A stretch of DNA of 64,000 nucleotides from an uncultured Pelagibacteraceae bacterium (GTDB lineage Bacteria > Pseudomonadota > Alphaproteobacteria > Pelagibacterales > Pelagibacteraceae). Position 1 is the stretch's first letter; every line of letters starts with the position of its first letter. The notes beneath the pieces were generated by a model. That model did no database searches, was not told where the DNA came from, and was given only the letters and a program-made list of their open reading frames with translations. This document shows, in pieces, positions 28,012 to 38,841 of the stretch. Position numbers and translations under genes: made by a program. The DNA lies in assembly GCA_902579465.1 (NCBI GenBank), contig CACHGV010000001.1:1-64000 (forward strand), read 5' to 3'.

Positions 28012-29052
28012 ATGTTTAAAATAATAAAACAATTGACTTCTGTAGTTGCTATGTTTGCTGTGCTATTTGCATTTTCAACAGAAACAATGGCTGCTAAGAA
28101 ATCAAAAACTCTTGAGAACACTAAAAAAAGAGGATTCGTAAGATGTGGTGTTTCTCAGGGTCTACCTGGATTTTCAAACGCAGATGAATCTGGAAATTGG
28201 ACAGGAATAGATGTTGATGTATGTAGAGCTGTTGCAGCTGCTACATTAGGAGATGCAACTAAAGTTAAGTTTACTCCTTTAAGTGCAAAAGAAAGATTTA
28301 CTGCACTTACTTCAGGTGAAATTGACATTTTGTCAAGAAACACAACTTGGACGCTTTCTAGAGACGCTGACATCGGTTTAACATTTGTTGGTGTAAACTT
28401 TTATGATGGACAAGGTTTCATGGTAAGAAAAGGTTCAGGAATATCATCTACGGGTGAATTTAAAAACGGAACTTCAGTTTGTACAAACTTAGGAACTACA
28501 ACTGAGCTTAATATGAGAGACTTTTTTGATTCAAGAGGAATTTCTTATGAGCCAGTAGTTTTTGAAAAAGCGGATGAAGTCGTAGCTGCTTACGATGCAG
28601 GCAGATGTGATACATACACTACAGATAAATCTGGTCTTGCTGCTCAAAGAACAAAATTATCAGCTCCAGATGATCACGTAGTTTTACCTGAAACTATTTC
28701 AAAAGAACCACTAGGACCTGTCGTTCGTCAAGGTGATTCTGTTTGGGAAGATATAGTAAGATGGTCTTTAAATACTATGATCGAAGCAGAAGAGTATGGC
28801 GTTAACTCATCAAATGCTGACATGATGAAAACTTCAAACAATCCAGCAATCAAAAGATTAGTTGGTGCTGAAGGTGAATTAGGAGCAGCTTTTGGTTTAG
28901 ATAACGACTGGAACTTAAGAATTATCAAGCAAGTTGGTAACTACGGTGAAAGCTATAAAAGAAACATAGCTGACACTGGAATTCTACCTGATAGAGGTCC
29001 AAATGAATTATGGACTAAAGGTGGAATACTATACGTACCACCAGCAAGATAA
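28012..29052 (+). CDS. aapJ: General L-amino acid ABC transporter, periplasmic binding protein
   Basis: 346 residues with an N-terminal signal peptide (about 1-27, ending ETMAA). A family 3 solute-binding protein of the AapJ/BztA type, longer than simple His/Gln-binding proteins. Motifs: RGFVRCGVSQGLPGFSNADESGNW, WTGIDVDVCRAVAAA, DILSRNTTWTLSRD, CDTYTTDKSGLAAQ and PLGPVVRQGD. It scavenges a broad range of amino acids. A Shine-Dalgarno-like AGAGG precedes the ATG. A hairpin plus T-run directly follows, before the permeases, so this subunit can be made in excess. Confidence 0.96.
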   Translation: MFKIIKQLTSVVAMFAVLFAFSTETMAAKKSKTLENTKKRGFVRCGVSQGLPGFSNADESGNWTGIDVDVCRAVAAATLGDATKVKFTPLSAKERFTALTSGEIDILSRNTTWTLSRDADIGLTFVGVNFYDGQGFMVRKGSGISSTGEFKNGTSVCTNLGTTTELNMRDFFDSRGISYEPVVFEKADEVVAAYDAGRCDTYTTDKSGLAAQRTKLSAPDDHVVLPETISKEPLGPVVRQGDSVWEDIVRWSLNTMIEAEEYGVNSSNADMMKTSNNPAIKRLVGAEGELGAAFGLDNDWNLRIIKQVGNYGESYKRNIADTGILPDRGPNELWTKGGILYVPPAR

Positions 29053-29070
29053 TTTATTTTTAAATTATTT

Positions 29071-29106
29071 AAAAAGGGCTAGAAATATCTAGCCCTTTTT
29101 TTTATT
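29071..29106 (+). terminator. Rho-independent-type terminator/attenuator after aapJ
   Basis: AAAAAGGGCTAGA and TCTAGCCCTTTTT pair around a short AATA loop, followed by a run of T. It lies 19 bases after the aapJ stop and 11 bases before the aapQ start. Inside the operon it would act as a partial terminator, lowering permease expression relative to the binding protein. Confidence 0.85.
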
Positions 29107-29116
29107 ATAGGTTTCA

Positions 29117-30268
29117 ATGAACAACATTATAAAAAGATATATACCTCAGATTTTAGCTATATTATTTGTTGTTCTTATTTTTGGGTTTTTAACCATGAAT
29201 GCCCAGACTAATATGGATAATAGAGGTATTGATTTTGGATTTGGTTTTTTATCACAAGAATCCTCATTTGATGTTCAATTTTCTTTAATTGAATATAGTG
29301 GATCAGACTCATATGCCCGTGCTTTTCTAGTTGGACTTTTGAATACTTTGTTAGTTTCTTTTATAAGTATAATTTTTTGCACAATCCTAGGTGTTATAAT
29401 TGGTGTAGCAAGATTATCTTCTAATTACTTAATTAAAAATACAGCAGCGTGGTATGTAGAGTTTTTTAGAAACATCCCATTATTATTACAAATATTCTTT
29501 TGGTATTACGCTGCTCTTAGAGCTTTACCTATGCCAGAGAAAGCTAATGCATGGTTTGGGGTAACTTATATGACTGTAAAAGGTTATTACATACCAGCTA
29601 TGGTATGGGAAAATTTAAATGTATTTTTATATTGTGGTCTTGCAGCAATAATAGCAATTATTGTAATAAGGATTTATGCAATTAGATTAAGAGACACACA
29701 AGGTAAACAAATTCCTGTGCTCCTTTATTCGGCAGCTCTATTAATTGTATTACCTCTTTTATCATTCTTATTTGGTGGCGTATCTTTAGAATTTGAAATA
29801 CCTGAACTCAAAAAATTATCAAAGATTTCTTATATTTATGAAGGTGGAATAAGTTTACCTCCTGAATTAATAGCATTAGTTCTAGCACTATCTTTATACA
29901 CCTCTACCTTTGTAGCAGAGTGTGTTAGAGCTGGTATTGAAGGAGTTACCAAAGGCCAAAAAGAGGCTGCAGCATCTGTTGGTTTAACGCCTAATCAAGT
30001 TTTAAAATTAGTTATTATGCCCCAAGCACTAAGAATTATTATACCACCTACAACAAACCAATATTTGAATTTAACTAAAAATTCATCTTTAGCAGCTGCT
30101 ATTGCATATCCTGACTTAGTACTTGTGTTTGCAGGTACCGCTTTGATGCAAACAGGTAAAGCAATAGAAATTGTTTCAATAACAATGCTAACATATTTAA
30201 CTATTAGCCTAACTATTGCAGCAATAATGAATTGGTATAACAAAAAAATTGAAATTAAAGAAAAGTAA
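29117..30268 (+). CDS. aapQ: General L-amino acid ABC transporter permease AapQ
   Basis: 383 residues, an inner-membrane permease of the His/Glu/Gln/Arg/opine family. The N-terminal extension and the inserted region between early and late membrane helices are typical of AapQ/BztB. Signatures: FVSIIFCTILGVIIGVAR-like helix, EFFRNIPLLLQIFFWYY, and the EAA loop AGIEGVTKGQKEAAASVGLTPNQV, which contacts the ATPase. The next gene, aapM, starts immediately after the stop. It pairs with AapM to form the translocation pore. Confidence 0.95.
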   Translation: MNNIIKRYIPQILAILFVVLIFGFLTMNAQTNMDNRGIDFGFGFLSQESSFDVQFSLIEYSGSDSYARAFLVGLLNTLLVSFISIIFCTILGVIIGVARLSSNYLIKNTAAWYVEFFRNIPLLLQIFFWYYAALRALPMPEKANAWFGVTYMTVKGYYIPAMVWENLNVFLYCGLAAIIAIIVIRIYAIRLRDTQGKQIPVLLYSAALLIVLPLLSFLFGGVSLEFEIPELKKLSKISYIYEGGISLPPELIALVLALSLYTSTFVAECVRAGIEGVTKGQKEAAASVGLTPNQVLKLVIMPQALRIIIPPTTNQYLNLTKNSSLAAAIAYPDLVLVFAGTALMQTGKAIEIVSITMLTYLTISLTIAAIMNWYNKKIEIKEK

Positions 30269-31543
30269 ATGATACAAACTATTAATTTTTTAAAACCTAA
30301 TAGAGATAACATTAAAAACTATTCTATTATTGGATCTTTTTTAGTTTTAGTAAGCTTAATTGATGTCATATCAAATGCTTTTTTAAAAATAAATTTAACA
30401 TCTTTTTTACCTGGCTCCTTAACTACTTTATTTCCATTAATCATAGGATTAATAGGATTAAATATGATGAGAATTGATTATTCAGGAAATAAAACTTTGG
30501 ATTTATTAAATAAAAATATAAATACAAATAATTTTAATGCTCTATTAACTTTATTAATATTATTTTCAATTATAAAAGCCCTTCCTCAGTCTCTAAGTTG
30601 GATGATTTTAGACGCTACTATTTCTGGTGATTCAAAAGATGCATGTACAGGCACTGGTGCTTGTTGGACATATATTAAAGTTTGGTTCAGAAGGTTTATG
30701 TATGGAATGTATCCCAATGAATTTCATTGGAGAATAAACACTGCATTCATTTTAGTTATTGCTCTTGGCTTTGTTGGGTATTTCATGAAAGAAAATTTAA
30801 AAAAATATTTAGCTTTATACTATGTAATTATTTATCCAGTGATTGCATATTTGGTTATTTACTACTTAATATCTGGTGGATCATTTGGTTTACAATGGGT
30901 AGAAACAGGTGCATGGGGAGGGTTATCACTTACTTTCATAGTTTCTTTTTTCTGTCTAATTTTCTGTTTCCCACTAGGTATGATTTTTGCACTAGGGAGA
31001 AGATCTAATCTTCCTGCAATAAAATATATCTCAATTTGTTATATTGAATTTTGGAGAGGCGTTCCATTGATTACAGTATTATTTATGTCATCTGTAATGT
31101 TTCCAATGTTTCTTCCTGAAGATTTTTTCATGGATAAATTAGTAAGAGTAATTATAGCAATTACATTATTTGAGGCCGCTTACTGTGCAGAAGTAATTAG
31201 AGGGGGTTTACAATCACTTCCTAGAGGTCAATACGATGCAGCTAAATCCTTAGGAATGGGTTATTGGAAAATGCATATTTTTGTAATTTTACCTCAAGCG
31301 CTAAAATTAGTTATTCCAGGAATAGCAAATACCTTTTTAGCATTAGTTAAAGATACTCCTTTAATCTTTGTAGTTGGTTTAGCTGAACTAGCAGGTATGC
31401 TTGCTTTAGCAAAAACAAATCCAAAATGGCTAGGCTTTGCCATGGAGGGATATATTTTTGCATCAATAGTATTCTGGATTATATGCTATGCAATGAGCAA
31501 ATATAGTTATAATCTAGAGGCAAAATATAAAACTGAAAGATAA
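30269..31543 (+). CDS. aapM: General L-amino acid ABC transporter permease AapM
   Basis: 424 residues, the larger permease of the Aap/Bzt system. A long N-terminal part has several hydrophobic helices, followed by the conserved core. Motifs: GGLSLTFIVSFFCLIFCFPLGM, IEFWRGVPLITVLFMSSVMFP, and the EAA loop RGGLQSLPRGQYDAAKSLGMGYWKM. The tail GLAELAGMLALAKTNPKWLGF is also typical. It starts directly at the aapQ stop and is followed by aapP after 3 bases. Confidence 0.95.
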   Translation: MIQTINFLKPNRDNIKNYSIIGSFLVLVSLIDVISNAFLKINLTSFLPGSLTTLFPLIIGLIGLNMMRIDYSGNKTLDLLNKNINTNNFNALLTLLILFSIIKALPQSLSWMILDATISGDSKDACTGTGACWTYIKVWFRRFMYGMYPNEFHWRINTAFILVIALGFVGYFMKENLKKYLALYYVIIYPVIAYLVIYYLISGGSFGLQWVETGAWGGLSLTFIVSFFCLIFCFPLGMIFALGRRSNLPAIKYISICYIEFWRGVPLITVLFMSSVMFPMFLPEDFFMDKLVRVIIAITLFEAAYCAEVIRGGLQSLPRGQYDAAKSLGMGYWKMHIFVILPQALKLVIPGIANTFLALVKDTPLIFVVGLAELAGMLALAKTNPKWLGFAMEGYIFASIVFWIICYAMSKYSYNLEAKYKTER

Positions 31544-31546
31544 TAA

Positions 31547-32281
31547 ATGTCTGACCCAATAATAAAAATTCAAAATATGAATAAATGGTTCGGTGATTTT
31601 CAAGTTTTAAAAAATATAAATCTTGAGGTTGAGGCAAATAAAAAAATTGTAGTATGTGGACCATCAGGATCGGGTAAATCTACATTGATTAGATGTATCA
31701 ATAGATTAGAAGAGCACCAAGAGGGAGATATAATTGTTGATGGAAATGAACTATCAGAAAAAACTAAAGATATTGAAAAAATTAGAGCTGAAGTTGGAAT
31801 GGTTTTTCAACAATTTAATTTATTTCCACACTTATCAATTTTAGACAATTGTACTCTTGCACCTATCTGGGTTAAGAAAATGCCAAAAAAAGAGGCTCAA
31901 GAACTAGCCTTAGACCAACTTAAAAAAGTACAAATAGATGATCAAGCAAACAAATTTCCTGGACAACTTTCTGGTGGACAACAACAACGTTGTGCAATTG
32001 CTAGAGCATTATGCATGCAGCCTAAAATCATGTTATTTGACGAGCCAACTTCAGCATTAGACCCAGAAATGATTAAAGAGGTGCTTGATGCAATGGTTAG
32101 TCTTGCTAAAGGCGGAATGACTATGATTGTTGTAACACATGAGATGGGTTTTGCTAAAGAGGTTGCTGATGAAGTGATTTTTATGGATGAAGGCATGATA
32201 ATTGAAAAGGCAGATACTAAAGAATTCTTTGCTAACCCAAAGAGTGACAGAACTAAGCTTTTTTTGAGCCAAATTCTTTAA
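31547..32281 (+). CDS. aapP: General L-amino acid ABC transporter ATP-binding protein
   Basis: 244 residues, a normal-length ABC ATPase of the polar amino acid type. Walker [11 protein letters not shown] (about 39-48), Q-loop [10 protein letters not shown], signature [15 protein letters not shown], Walker [16 protein letters not shown]-loop [13 protein letters not shown]. It energises AapQM. Last gene of aapJQMP; 145 non-coding bases follow before the XRE regulator. Confidence 0.96.
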   Translation: MSDPIIKIQNMNKWFGDFQVLKNINLEVEANKKIVVCGPSGSGKSTLIRCINRLEEHQEGDIIVDGNELSEKTKDIEKIRAEVGMVFQQFNLFPHLSILDNCTLAPIWVKKMPKKEAQELALDQLKKVQIDDQANKFPGQLSGGQQQRCAIARALCMQPKIMLFDEPTSALDPEMIKEVLDAMVSLAKGGMTMIVVTHEMGFAKEVADEVIFMDEGMIIEKADTKEFFANPKSDRTKLFLSQIL

Positions 32282-32426
32282 AATAATTCTAAAGACTTCA
32301 TAAAAAGTTACTTGACAGGTTTGTAATAATTTAAAAAAACCAATTTTTTTAAAAATTATTTTACTTGCATAAAGTTTTCTATTTAGATTAACTCACATTA
32401 TTATTTTATTTAAAGAGGGGTCTTGA

Positions 32427-32798
32427 ATGGAAGAAAATTTTAACAAACATCTTGGCAATAAGCTCAAGCTAAGAAGATTAGCATTAGGTTTAACTCAGAC
32501 TAAAGTAGCAAAAGCTATAAACGTAACATTTCAACAAATTCAAAAGTATGAAAAAGGGACTAACGGTGTAAGTTCAATTAGATTATTACAACTTTCTAAT
32601 TATTTAAAAGTTCCAATAAATTATTTTTTTGAAGATTTTTCAGAATATTTAGTAAATCTTGACAAATCAAAAGAGGGACACATGAATGTAAATTATAACT
32701 TCTTAGTTAAAGTTTATTCAGAGTTAACTCAGGATCAAAAAATTAAATTCGGAAAAAATTTACAGATAGCGCAAATAAATACTTCTAAAGCTGTTTAA
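32427..32798 (+). CDS. XRE-family transcriptional regulator
   Basis: 123 residues. A helix-turn-helix domain at about 8-65 (LGNKLKLRRLALGLTQTKVAKAI ... FQQIQKYEKG ... LLQLSNYLKVPINYFFED) is followed by a tail of about 55 residues without a recognisable sensor domain. It resembles the short XRE regulators common in alphaproteobacteria. A strong AGAGGGG precedes the start at about 9 bases. Target genes are unknown. It stands alone between the aap operon and two tRNA genes on the opposite strand. Confidence 0.88.
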   Translation: MEENFNKHLGNKLKLRRLALGLTQTKVAKAINVTFQQIQKYEKGTNGVSSIRLLQLSNYLKVPINYFFEDFSEYLVNLDKSKEGHMNVNYNFLVKVYSELTQDQKIKFGKNLQIAQINTSKAV

Positions 32799-32804
32799 TT
32801 GATT

Positions 32805-32880
32805 TGGCTCCTCGGGCAGGACTCGAACCTGCGACCAATTGATTAACAGTCAACTGCTCTACCAACTGAGCTACCGAGGA
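32805..32880 (-). tRNA. tRNA-Asn (anticodon GTT)
   Basis: 76 bases read on the minus strand from 32880. Acceptor TCCTCGG pairs with CCGAGGA, followed by G and CCA. The anticodon loop is CTGTTAA (anticodon GTT). T arm GCAGG/CCTGC with loop TTCGAGT. It lies a few bases beyond the convergent XRE gene and in tandem with tRNA-Cys on the same strand. Confidence 0.97.
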
Positions 32881-32929
32881 ATATTTTCTCACAACTTACT
32901 TTTTTTAAAATTTATCTCAATACTTATTT

Positions 32930-33003
32930 TGGAGGCAACGCCCGGAATCGAACCGGGATACAAGGATTTGCAATCCTCTGCGTAACCATTCCGCCACGTT
33001 GCC
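32930..33003 (-). tRNA. tRNA-Cys (anticodon GCA)
   Basis: 74 bases read on the minus strand from 33003. Acceptor GGCAACG pairs with CGTTGCC, then T and CCA. The anticodon loop holds GCA (GGATTGCAAATCC stem-loop). T arm CCCGG/CCGGG with loop TTCGATT. It lies upstream of tRNA-Asn, 49 bases apart, probably on one transcript, and diverges from valS. Confidence 0.96.
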
Positions 33004-33122
33004 ATCAAATATAAAATATTTGGTAATCGATATTTGTATAATTCATTTTGATCATTAGTCTATAAATTTAGCAATGATTTTCATTATTGTTTATTAATTT
33101 GATTAATTTATAAAACAATTCA

Positions 33123-35750
33123 ATGAGTTTTGATAAATATGAGCATAAAAATGTAGAAAATAAAATCTACGATTATTGGGAAAAAAATGATTTATTTAAA
33201 CCCAAAGAAAATTCAAAAAAATTCTCAATTGTAATTCCACCACCGAATGTAACTGGAAGTCTCCACATGGGGCATGCTTTAAATAACTCAATTCAAGATG
33301 TTTTAACAAGATTTCATAGAATGAATAATTATGAAACTTTATGGCAGCCAGGTACAGACCACGCTGGTATTGCAACCCAAGCATTAGTTGAAAAAAAACT
33401 TACAAAAGAAGGGGTTAAAAAAAATGATTTGGGTAGAGAAAAATTTATAGAAAAAGTATGGGAATGGAAAAATGAGTATGGCGATATTATTATAAACCAA
33501 CTTAAAAAACTTGGATGTTCTTGTGATTGGTCTCGTAATGCATTCACAATGGACGAGAATTTATCCAAATCAGTCATAAAAGTATTTGTTGATCTTTATA
33601 ATAAGAAATTAATCTACAAAGCAAAAAAACTTGTAAATTGGGATGTTGTTTTAAAAACAGCAATATCTGATTTAGAAGTTGATCAACGTGAAGTAAATTC
33701 TCAACTTTATTATATAAATTATCCAATAGAAAATTCTGATAAATTTGTAACAATTGCAACAACCAGACCTGAAACTATGTTGGGAGATACTGCAATAGCA
33801 GTTAATCCTAAAGACGATCGATTTAAAGATATTGTTGGAAAGCTAGTGACCATTCCTTTAGCAAACAGAAAAATAAAAGTAATAACAGATGACTATGCTG
33901 ATCCTGAACAAGGAACAGGAGCAGTAAAAATTACTCCAGCTCATGATTTCAATGACTATGATGTGGGTATAAGAAACAAGTTAGAAGTAATTAATATATT
34001 TACGCCTGATGGAAAAATAAATGACAATGCACCTGAACCATATAAAGGTTTAGATAGATTTGCTGCAAGAAAATTAATTTTAGAACATCTTGAAGAAGGT
34101 AAGTTTTTAGAAAAAATAGAAAAGTTAGTAAACAAAGTTCCTTATGGAGATAGATCTAATTCTATTATTGAGCCTTATTTAACAGAACAATGGTTTGTTG
34201 ATGCTAAAACTTTAGCAATTAAAGCAAAAGAAGTAGTAAATAATGGTAAAACTAAATTCTTTCCTGAAAATTGGTCAAAAACATATTTTCAATGGATGAA
34301 TAATATTGAGCCTTGGTGTATTTCTCGTCAATTATGGTGGGGACATCAAATTCCAGCATGGTACGGACCTGATGGAAAAATATTTGTAGCTGAAAATGAG
34401 GATGAGTGCAAAAATCAAGCAAAAGAATTCTATTCAAAAGATGTAGAATTAAAAAGAGATGAAGATGTTCTAGACACTTGGTTTTCATCAGGTCTATGGC
34501 CATTTGCTACTTTAGGTTGGCCAGAAAAAACTCCAGAAGTTGAAAAATTTTATCCAACAAGTGTTCTCGTCACTGGTTTTGATATCATATTTTTCTGGGT
34601 TGCTAGAATGATAATGATGGGAACTCAGTTTTTAGATAAGGAACCTTTTAAAAATATTTATGTTCATGCTTTAGTTAGAGATGAAAAGGGTCAAAAAATG
34701 TCTAAATCAAAGGGCAATGTTATTGATCCATTAGAACTTATCGAAAAATATAGTGCAGACGCCTTAAGATTTACTCTATTATCAATGGCATCACCAGGTC
34801 GAGACGTAAAATTATCTGAAGACAGGGTTAAAGGTTATAGAAATTTCTTAAATAAAATTTGGAATGCAAATAATTTTTTAACACAAAATAAATGTGATTT
34901 TGGTGATGTAAAAAAACCTGAAAATATAAACTTAACTATTAATAAGTGGATACTATCTGAACTTATAAAAGTTAAAAACGACACAGAAAATAGTTTAAAA
35001 AACTATAGGTTTGATGAGGCAGCAAAGAATATTTATCAGTTTGTATGGCATTCATTTTGTGATTGGTATTTAGAGCTATCTAAAACTGTTTTAAACTCTG
35101 AAAATGAGGAAGATATCAAGGAGTTAAGACAAACATCAGCATATGTTTTTAAGGAAATTTTAATAATACTTCATCCATTTATTCCATTTGTAACCGAAGA
35201 GATATGGTTAAATAATAAGCTAGATAAAGATGGCAAAGATTACTTGATGCATGCTAATTGGCTAGAAGATGATTATCATGAAAAAAAATCGTATGATGAG
35301 ATAAATAATATCATCAATTTTATTACATCAATAAGATCATTTAAAAATGAATTAAATATAAGTCCTGGATCATTTATTGAAATTTCAACAGAAAATACAA
35401 ACAAAGAATATAAAACTTTTTTATCTTCTAATGAAAATATAATGAAAAAAAATGGAAGAATTAAAAATTTTTATGAAAAAGATTTAGATAAACCCTCCGC
35501 AAGTATAGTCATAAGTGGTGAGTTATTTAAATTATATTTTGATGAAGATGTTAATTTAAATATGATCAAATCAACTCTAGAAAAGAAAATTACAAAAATT
35601 AGCGAAGAGATGAAAAAAATTGATGTTAGATTATCAAATAAATCCTTTGTTGATCGTGCACCACAAAATATAGTAGAACAGGAGAAAAGCAACTTTGCTA
35701 ATCTTGAAAAAGATGTTAAAAAAATAGAATTAACTCTTAAAGGTTTATAA
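33123..35750 (+). CDS. valS: Valine--tRNA ligase
   Basis: 875 residues. A class I synthetase with HIGH-type motif in [17 protein letters not shown] (about 39-55) and KMSKS motif in [11 protein letters not shown] (about 523). The editing domain lies between them ([36 protein letters not shown]). The C-terminal coiled coil (about 815-875), typical of ValRS, is present. The stop overlaps the ilvD start by one base, an interesting pairing because IlvD makes the valine precursor. Confidence 0.98.
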   Translation: MSFDKYEHKNVENKIYDYWEKNDLFKPKENSKKFSIVIPPPNVTGSLHMGHALNNSIQDVLTRFHRMNNYETLWQPGTDHAGIATQALVEKKLTKEGVKKNDLGREKFIEKVWEWKNEYGDIIINQLKKLGCSCDWSRNAFTMDENLSKSVIKVFVDLYNKKLIYKAKKLVNWDVVLKTAISDLEVDQREVNSQLYYINYPIENSDKFVTIATTRPETMLGDTAIAVNPKDDRFKDIVGKLVTIPLANRKIKVITDDYADPEQGTGAVKITPAHDFNDYDVGIRNKLEVINIFTPDGKINDNAPEPYKGLDRFAARKLILEHLEEGKFLEKIEKLVNKVPYGDRSNSIIEPYLTEQWFVDAKTLAIKAKEVVNNGKTKFFPENWSKTYFQWMNNIEPWCISRQLWWGHQIPAWYGPDGKIFVAENEDECKNQAKEFYSKDVELKRDEDVLDTWFSSGLWPFATLGWPEKTPEVEKFYPTSVLVTGFDIIFFWVARMIMMGTQFLDKEPFKNIYVHALVRDEKGQKMSKSKGNVIDPLELIEKYSADALRFTLLSMASPGRDVKLSEDRVKGYRNFLNKIWNANNFLTQNKCDFGDVKKPENINLTINKWILSELIKVKNDTENSLKNYRFDEAAKNIYQFVWHSFCDWYLELSKTVLNSENEEDIKELRQTSAYVFKEILIILHPFIPFVTEEIWLNNKLDKDGKDYLMHANWLEDDYHEKKSYDEINNIINFITSIRSFKNELNISPGSFIEISTENTNKEYKTFLSSNENIMKKNGRIKNFYEKDLDKPSASIVISGELFKLYFDEDVNLNMIKSTLEKKITKISEEMKKIDVRLSNKSFVDRAPQNIVEQEKSNFANLEKDVKKIELTLKGL

Positions 35751-37468
35751 TGAAAAAATTTAATAAGAAAAAATTACCAAGTAGACATACAACAATAGGT
35801 GCAGATAAAGCCCCTCAAAGATCATTTTATTATGCAATGGATTTAACAGAAAAGGATGTTGCTAAGCCATTTGTTGGTGTTGTTTCAACATGGAATGAAG
35901 CCGCTCCTTGTAACATAAATTTAATGAAGCAAGCTCAATCAGTTAAAAAAGGAGTTAAAGCTTCAGGCGGAACTCCAAGAGAATTTTGTACTATTACAGT
36001 AACTGATGGTATTGCGATGGGTCATGAAGGAATGAAGTCATCTCTAATTTCAAGAGATGTAATAGCAGACTCAACTGAACTTACGGTTAGAGGACATTGT
36101 TATGATGCATTAGTTGGATTAGCGGGCTGTGATAAATCATTACCAGGTTTAATGATGTCGATGGTTCGTTTAAATATTCCAAGTGTATTTATATATGGTG
36201 GATCAATTCTACCTGGAAGATTTAATGGAAAAGATGTAACTGTTGTAGATGTATTTGAAGGTGTTGGAAAATATACATCAAAAAAAATGACAGCTCATGC
36301 ATTAAGAAAATTAGAATTAAAAGCATGTCCAAGCGCAGGTGCTTGTGGTGGACAATTTACTGCAAATACAATGGCATGTGTCTCTGAAGCAATAGGACTA
36401 GCTTTACCATTCTCAGCAGGAACGCCAGCACCATATTTAGAAAGAAATAAATATGCAATAGACAGCGGTAAAGCTGTAATGAATTTATTAGCAAAAAATA
36501 TTAGACCTAGAGACATAGTAACAAGAAAAGCTCTTGAAAATGCAGCAACAATCGTTGCAGCAACAGGTGGATCAACAAATGCAGGTTTACACTTACCAGC
36601 TATCGCAAATGAAATTGGAATTAAATTTGATTTAATGGATGTTGCAAAAATATTTAAGAAAACTCCTTATCTTGCAGATTTAAAACCAGGTGGAAAATAT
36701 GTTGCAAAAGATATGTGGGAAGCAGGAGGAGTTCCAATGTTATTAAAAACTCTAATGGATGGTGGTTACATTCATGGTGATTGTATGACGGTTACAGGCA
36801 AAACCATGAGAGAAAATTTAAAAAATGTAAAATTTAGAGAAAATCAAAAAGTAATGAGATCTTATCAAAATCCAATTTCACCAACAGGAGGAGTAGTTGG
36901 ATTAAAAGGTAATTTAGCTCCAGAGGGTGGAATTGTAAAAATAGCAGGTTTGAAAAAATTACAATTTACAGGAAGAGCTAGATGTTTTGATAATGAAGAG
37001 TCTGCGTATAAAGCGGTAATAAACAGAAAATACAAAGATGGAGACATCATTATAATTAGATATGAAGGACCCATAGGAGGTCCTGGAATGAGAGAAATGC
37101 TTCAAACAACTGCAGCAATCTACGGTCAAGGAAAAGGGGAGAAAGTAGCCCTCATTACAGACGGTAGGTTCTCTGGGGCTACCAGAGGCTTTTGTATCGG
37201 TCATGTGGGCCCTGAGGCCTCCGTAGGCGGTCCTATAGCCCTTTTAAGGAATGGGGATATCATCGATATAGACGCAGAAAAGGGCACAATTAACGTAAGA
37301 CTTACAAAGAAGGAACTAAGTGCAAGACGTAAAAAATGGAAACCGAGAAAAGTGAATTTTGGTAATGGTACATTATGGAAATATGCACAAACAGTAGGAC
37401 CAGCTTATAAAGGTGCACCAACTCATCCAGGTGGTAAAAACGAGGTTAGAACGTACGCTGATATTTAA
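35750..37468 (+). CDS. ilvD: Dihydroxy-acid dehydratase
   Basis: 572 residues. An iron-sulfur enzyme of valine, leucine and isoleucine synthesis, acting on dihydroxy-acids to give 2-keto acids. Conserved parts: [61 protein letters not shown]. Cluster-ligand cysteines are visible in the first three. It shares a base with valS and with manC. The coding sequence between about 37130 and 37260 is about 53% G+C with codons (CCC, GGC, GCC, GGG, AGG) unlike the rest; see findings. Confidence 0.98.
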   Translation: MKKFNKKKLPSRHTTIGADKAPQRSFYYAMDLTEKDVAKPFVGVVSTWNEAAPCNINLMKQAQSVKKGVKASGGTPREFCTITVTDGIAMGHEGMKSSLISRDVIADSTELTVRGHCYDALVGLAGCDKSLPGLMMSMVRLNIPSVFIYGGSILPGRFNGKDVTVVDVFEGVGKYTSKKMTAHALRKLELKACPSAGACGGQFTANTMACVSEAIGLALPFSAGTPAPYLERNKYAIDSGKAVMNLLAKNIRPRDIVTRKALENAATIVAATGGSTNAGLHLPAIANEIGIKFDLMDVAKIFKKTPYLADLKPGGKYVAKDMWEAGGVPMLLKTLMDGGYIHGDCMTVTGKTMRENLKNVKFRENQKVMRSYQNPISPTGGVVGLKGNLAPEGGIVKIAGLKKLQFTGRARCFDNEESAYKAVINRKYKDGDIIIIRYEGPIGGPGMREMLQTTAAIYGQGKGEKVALITDGRFSGATRGFCIGHVGPEASVGGPIALLRNGDIIDIDAEKGTINVRLTKKELSARRKKWKPRKVNFGNGTLWKYAQTVGPAYKGAPTHPGGKNEVRTYADI

Positions 37469-38676
37469 TGAAAATTAGACCTGTAATACTTTGTGGTGGC
37501 GCAGGAACAAGACTTTGGCCAGATAAAAAAAAACATCAAGCAAAACAATTTATTGATTTTGGCGGATGGAGTTTAATTCAAAAAACTTTAGAAAGAGTAA
37601 ATAAACCAATTTTTGATTTTCCTATAATCAGCACAAACCTCAAATACTTAAAGGAAGTCAAATTAGCTTTAAAAAAAAGTAAAATAAAAAAGTTTAAAAT
37701 AGTTCTAGAACCAGCTAAAAAAAATACTGCACCAGCAATACTAGCATCTGCATTAATAAAAGACATTCCATTAGATCAACCATTAATGGTTTTTGCAGCA
37801 GATCATTTAATTGAAAAGTCAAATATTTTAAATAAATCTTTATTAAAAAATAAATCAAATTTAGATAATCAAAATCTATTTATTTTTGGAATAAAACCTA
37901 CAAGCCCATCAAGTGAATATGGATATTTTTTAACTAAAAAAATTAAATCTATAAATAAAGTTACAAAATTTATTGAAAAACCAAAATTATCAAAAGCAAA
38001 AGAAGTAATTAAGAAAAAAGGTTACTGGAATTCGGGTATGTTTTATTTAAGAAAAGACTCAATAATCAATAACTTTAAAAAATATCAAAATAAAACTTAT
38101 AAAAGTTGTGTTGAGGCACTTAAAAAAGGCAAATATAAAAATAATACTTACTACTTAAATAAAAGAGCTTTTGAACAATCAATCGAGAAATCTTTTGATT
38201 ATGCAATACTTGAGAAAACAAACAAAATTAATGCTATTAAATTAGATATACCTTGGTCTGATCTTGGCAGTTGGAAAGAGATACTTAAGATATATGATAA
38301 AAATAAAAAAAAACACTTTAAGAAAAAGAATGTTTTTTATAGACCATGGGGGAGTTATTTAAATTTATTTGAAGGAAAAGAGTTTTTAATTAAAGAATTA
38401 TCAGTTAAACCTAAAGGTATATTAAGTCTTCAAAAACATCATCACAGAGCAGAACATTGGTTAGTTACAAAAGGTAATCCAAGAATAACTTTAAATAAAA
38501 ATATTATTAATAAAAAACCTGATGAGCATATATTTATTCCATTAGGAGCAATTCATAGAATACAAAATCCTGGAAAAAAACCTGTAAAAATTATGGAAGC
38601 TCAAGTTGGTTCAATTCTAAAAGAGACTGATATTGTTAGATATCAAGACATTTATGGTAGAGCAAATAAATTTTAA
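37468..38676 (+). CDS. manC: Mannose-1-phosphate guanylyltransferase / mannose-6-phosphate isomerase
   Basis: 402 residues, shorter than typical bifunctional ManC (about 470). The N-terminal nucleotidyltransferase (about 1-275) has ILCGGAGTRLWP, PAKKNTAPAIL, FAADHLIE, and FIEKP. The C-terminal cupin (about 285-400) carries RPWGSYLNL, LQKHHHRAEHWLVTKG and FIPLGAIHRIQNPG, typical of type II phosphomannose isomerases. It supplies GDP-mannose for polysaccharide or LPS. No other sugar-nucleotide gene is adjacent. It starts at the ilvD stop with a one-base overlap. Confidence 0.94.
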   Translation: MKIRPVILCGGAGTRLWPDKKKHQAKQFIDFGGWSLIQKTLERVNKPIFDFPIISTNLKYLKEVKLALKKSKIKKFKIVLEPAKKNTAPAILASALIKDIPLDQPLMVFAADHLIEKSNILNKSLLKNKSNLDNQNLFIFGIKPTSPSSEYGYFLTKKIKSINKVTKFIEKPKLSKAKEVIKKKGYWNSGMFYLRKDSIINNFKKYQNKTYKSCVEALKKGKYKNNTYYLNKRAFEQSIEKSFDYAILEKTNKINAIKLDIPWSDLGSWKEILKIYDKNKKKHFKKKNVFYRPWGSYLNLFEGKEFLIKELSVKPKGILSLQKHHHRAEHWLVTKGNPRITLNKNIINKKPDEHIFIPLGAIHRIQNPGKKPVKIMEAQVGSILKETDIVRYQDIYGRANKF

Positions 38677-38761
38677 TTAAATTGTAATAATCTATAAATA
38701 TTTTTGTCATCAACATTAATTATGAAATTCTAATAAAATTTTAAATTATAAAACATCTTTA

Positions 38762-38829
38762 TTTCCCCTTAATTTTAAAATTTTGTTGATTAACTACTTT
38801 CCCCTTTTTTAATTACAAAAAGGGGAAAG
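38762..38829. repeat. Inverted repeat with alternative pairing partners
   Basis: AAGGGGAAA at 38820-38828 can pair with TTTCCCCTT at 38798-38806 (hairpin of about 13 bp including flanks) or with an identical TTTCCCCTT at 38762-38770. It lies in the 165-base gap between the 3' ends of manC and the small minus-strand gene, so the simplest role is transcription termination from both sides. No clean T-run follows either arm. Confidence 0.6.
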
Positions 38830-38841
38830 AAGATTTAGAAA

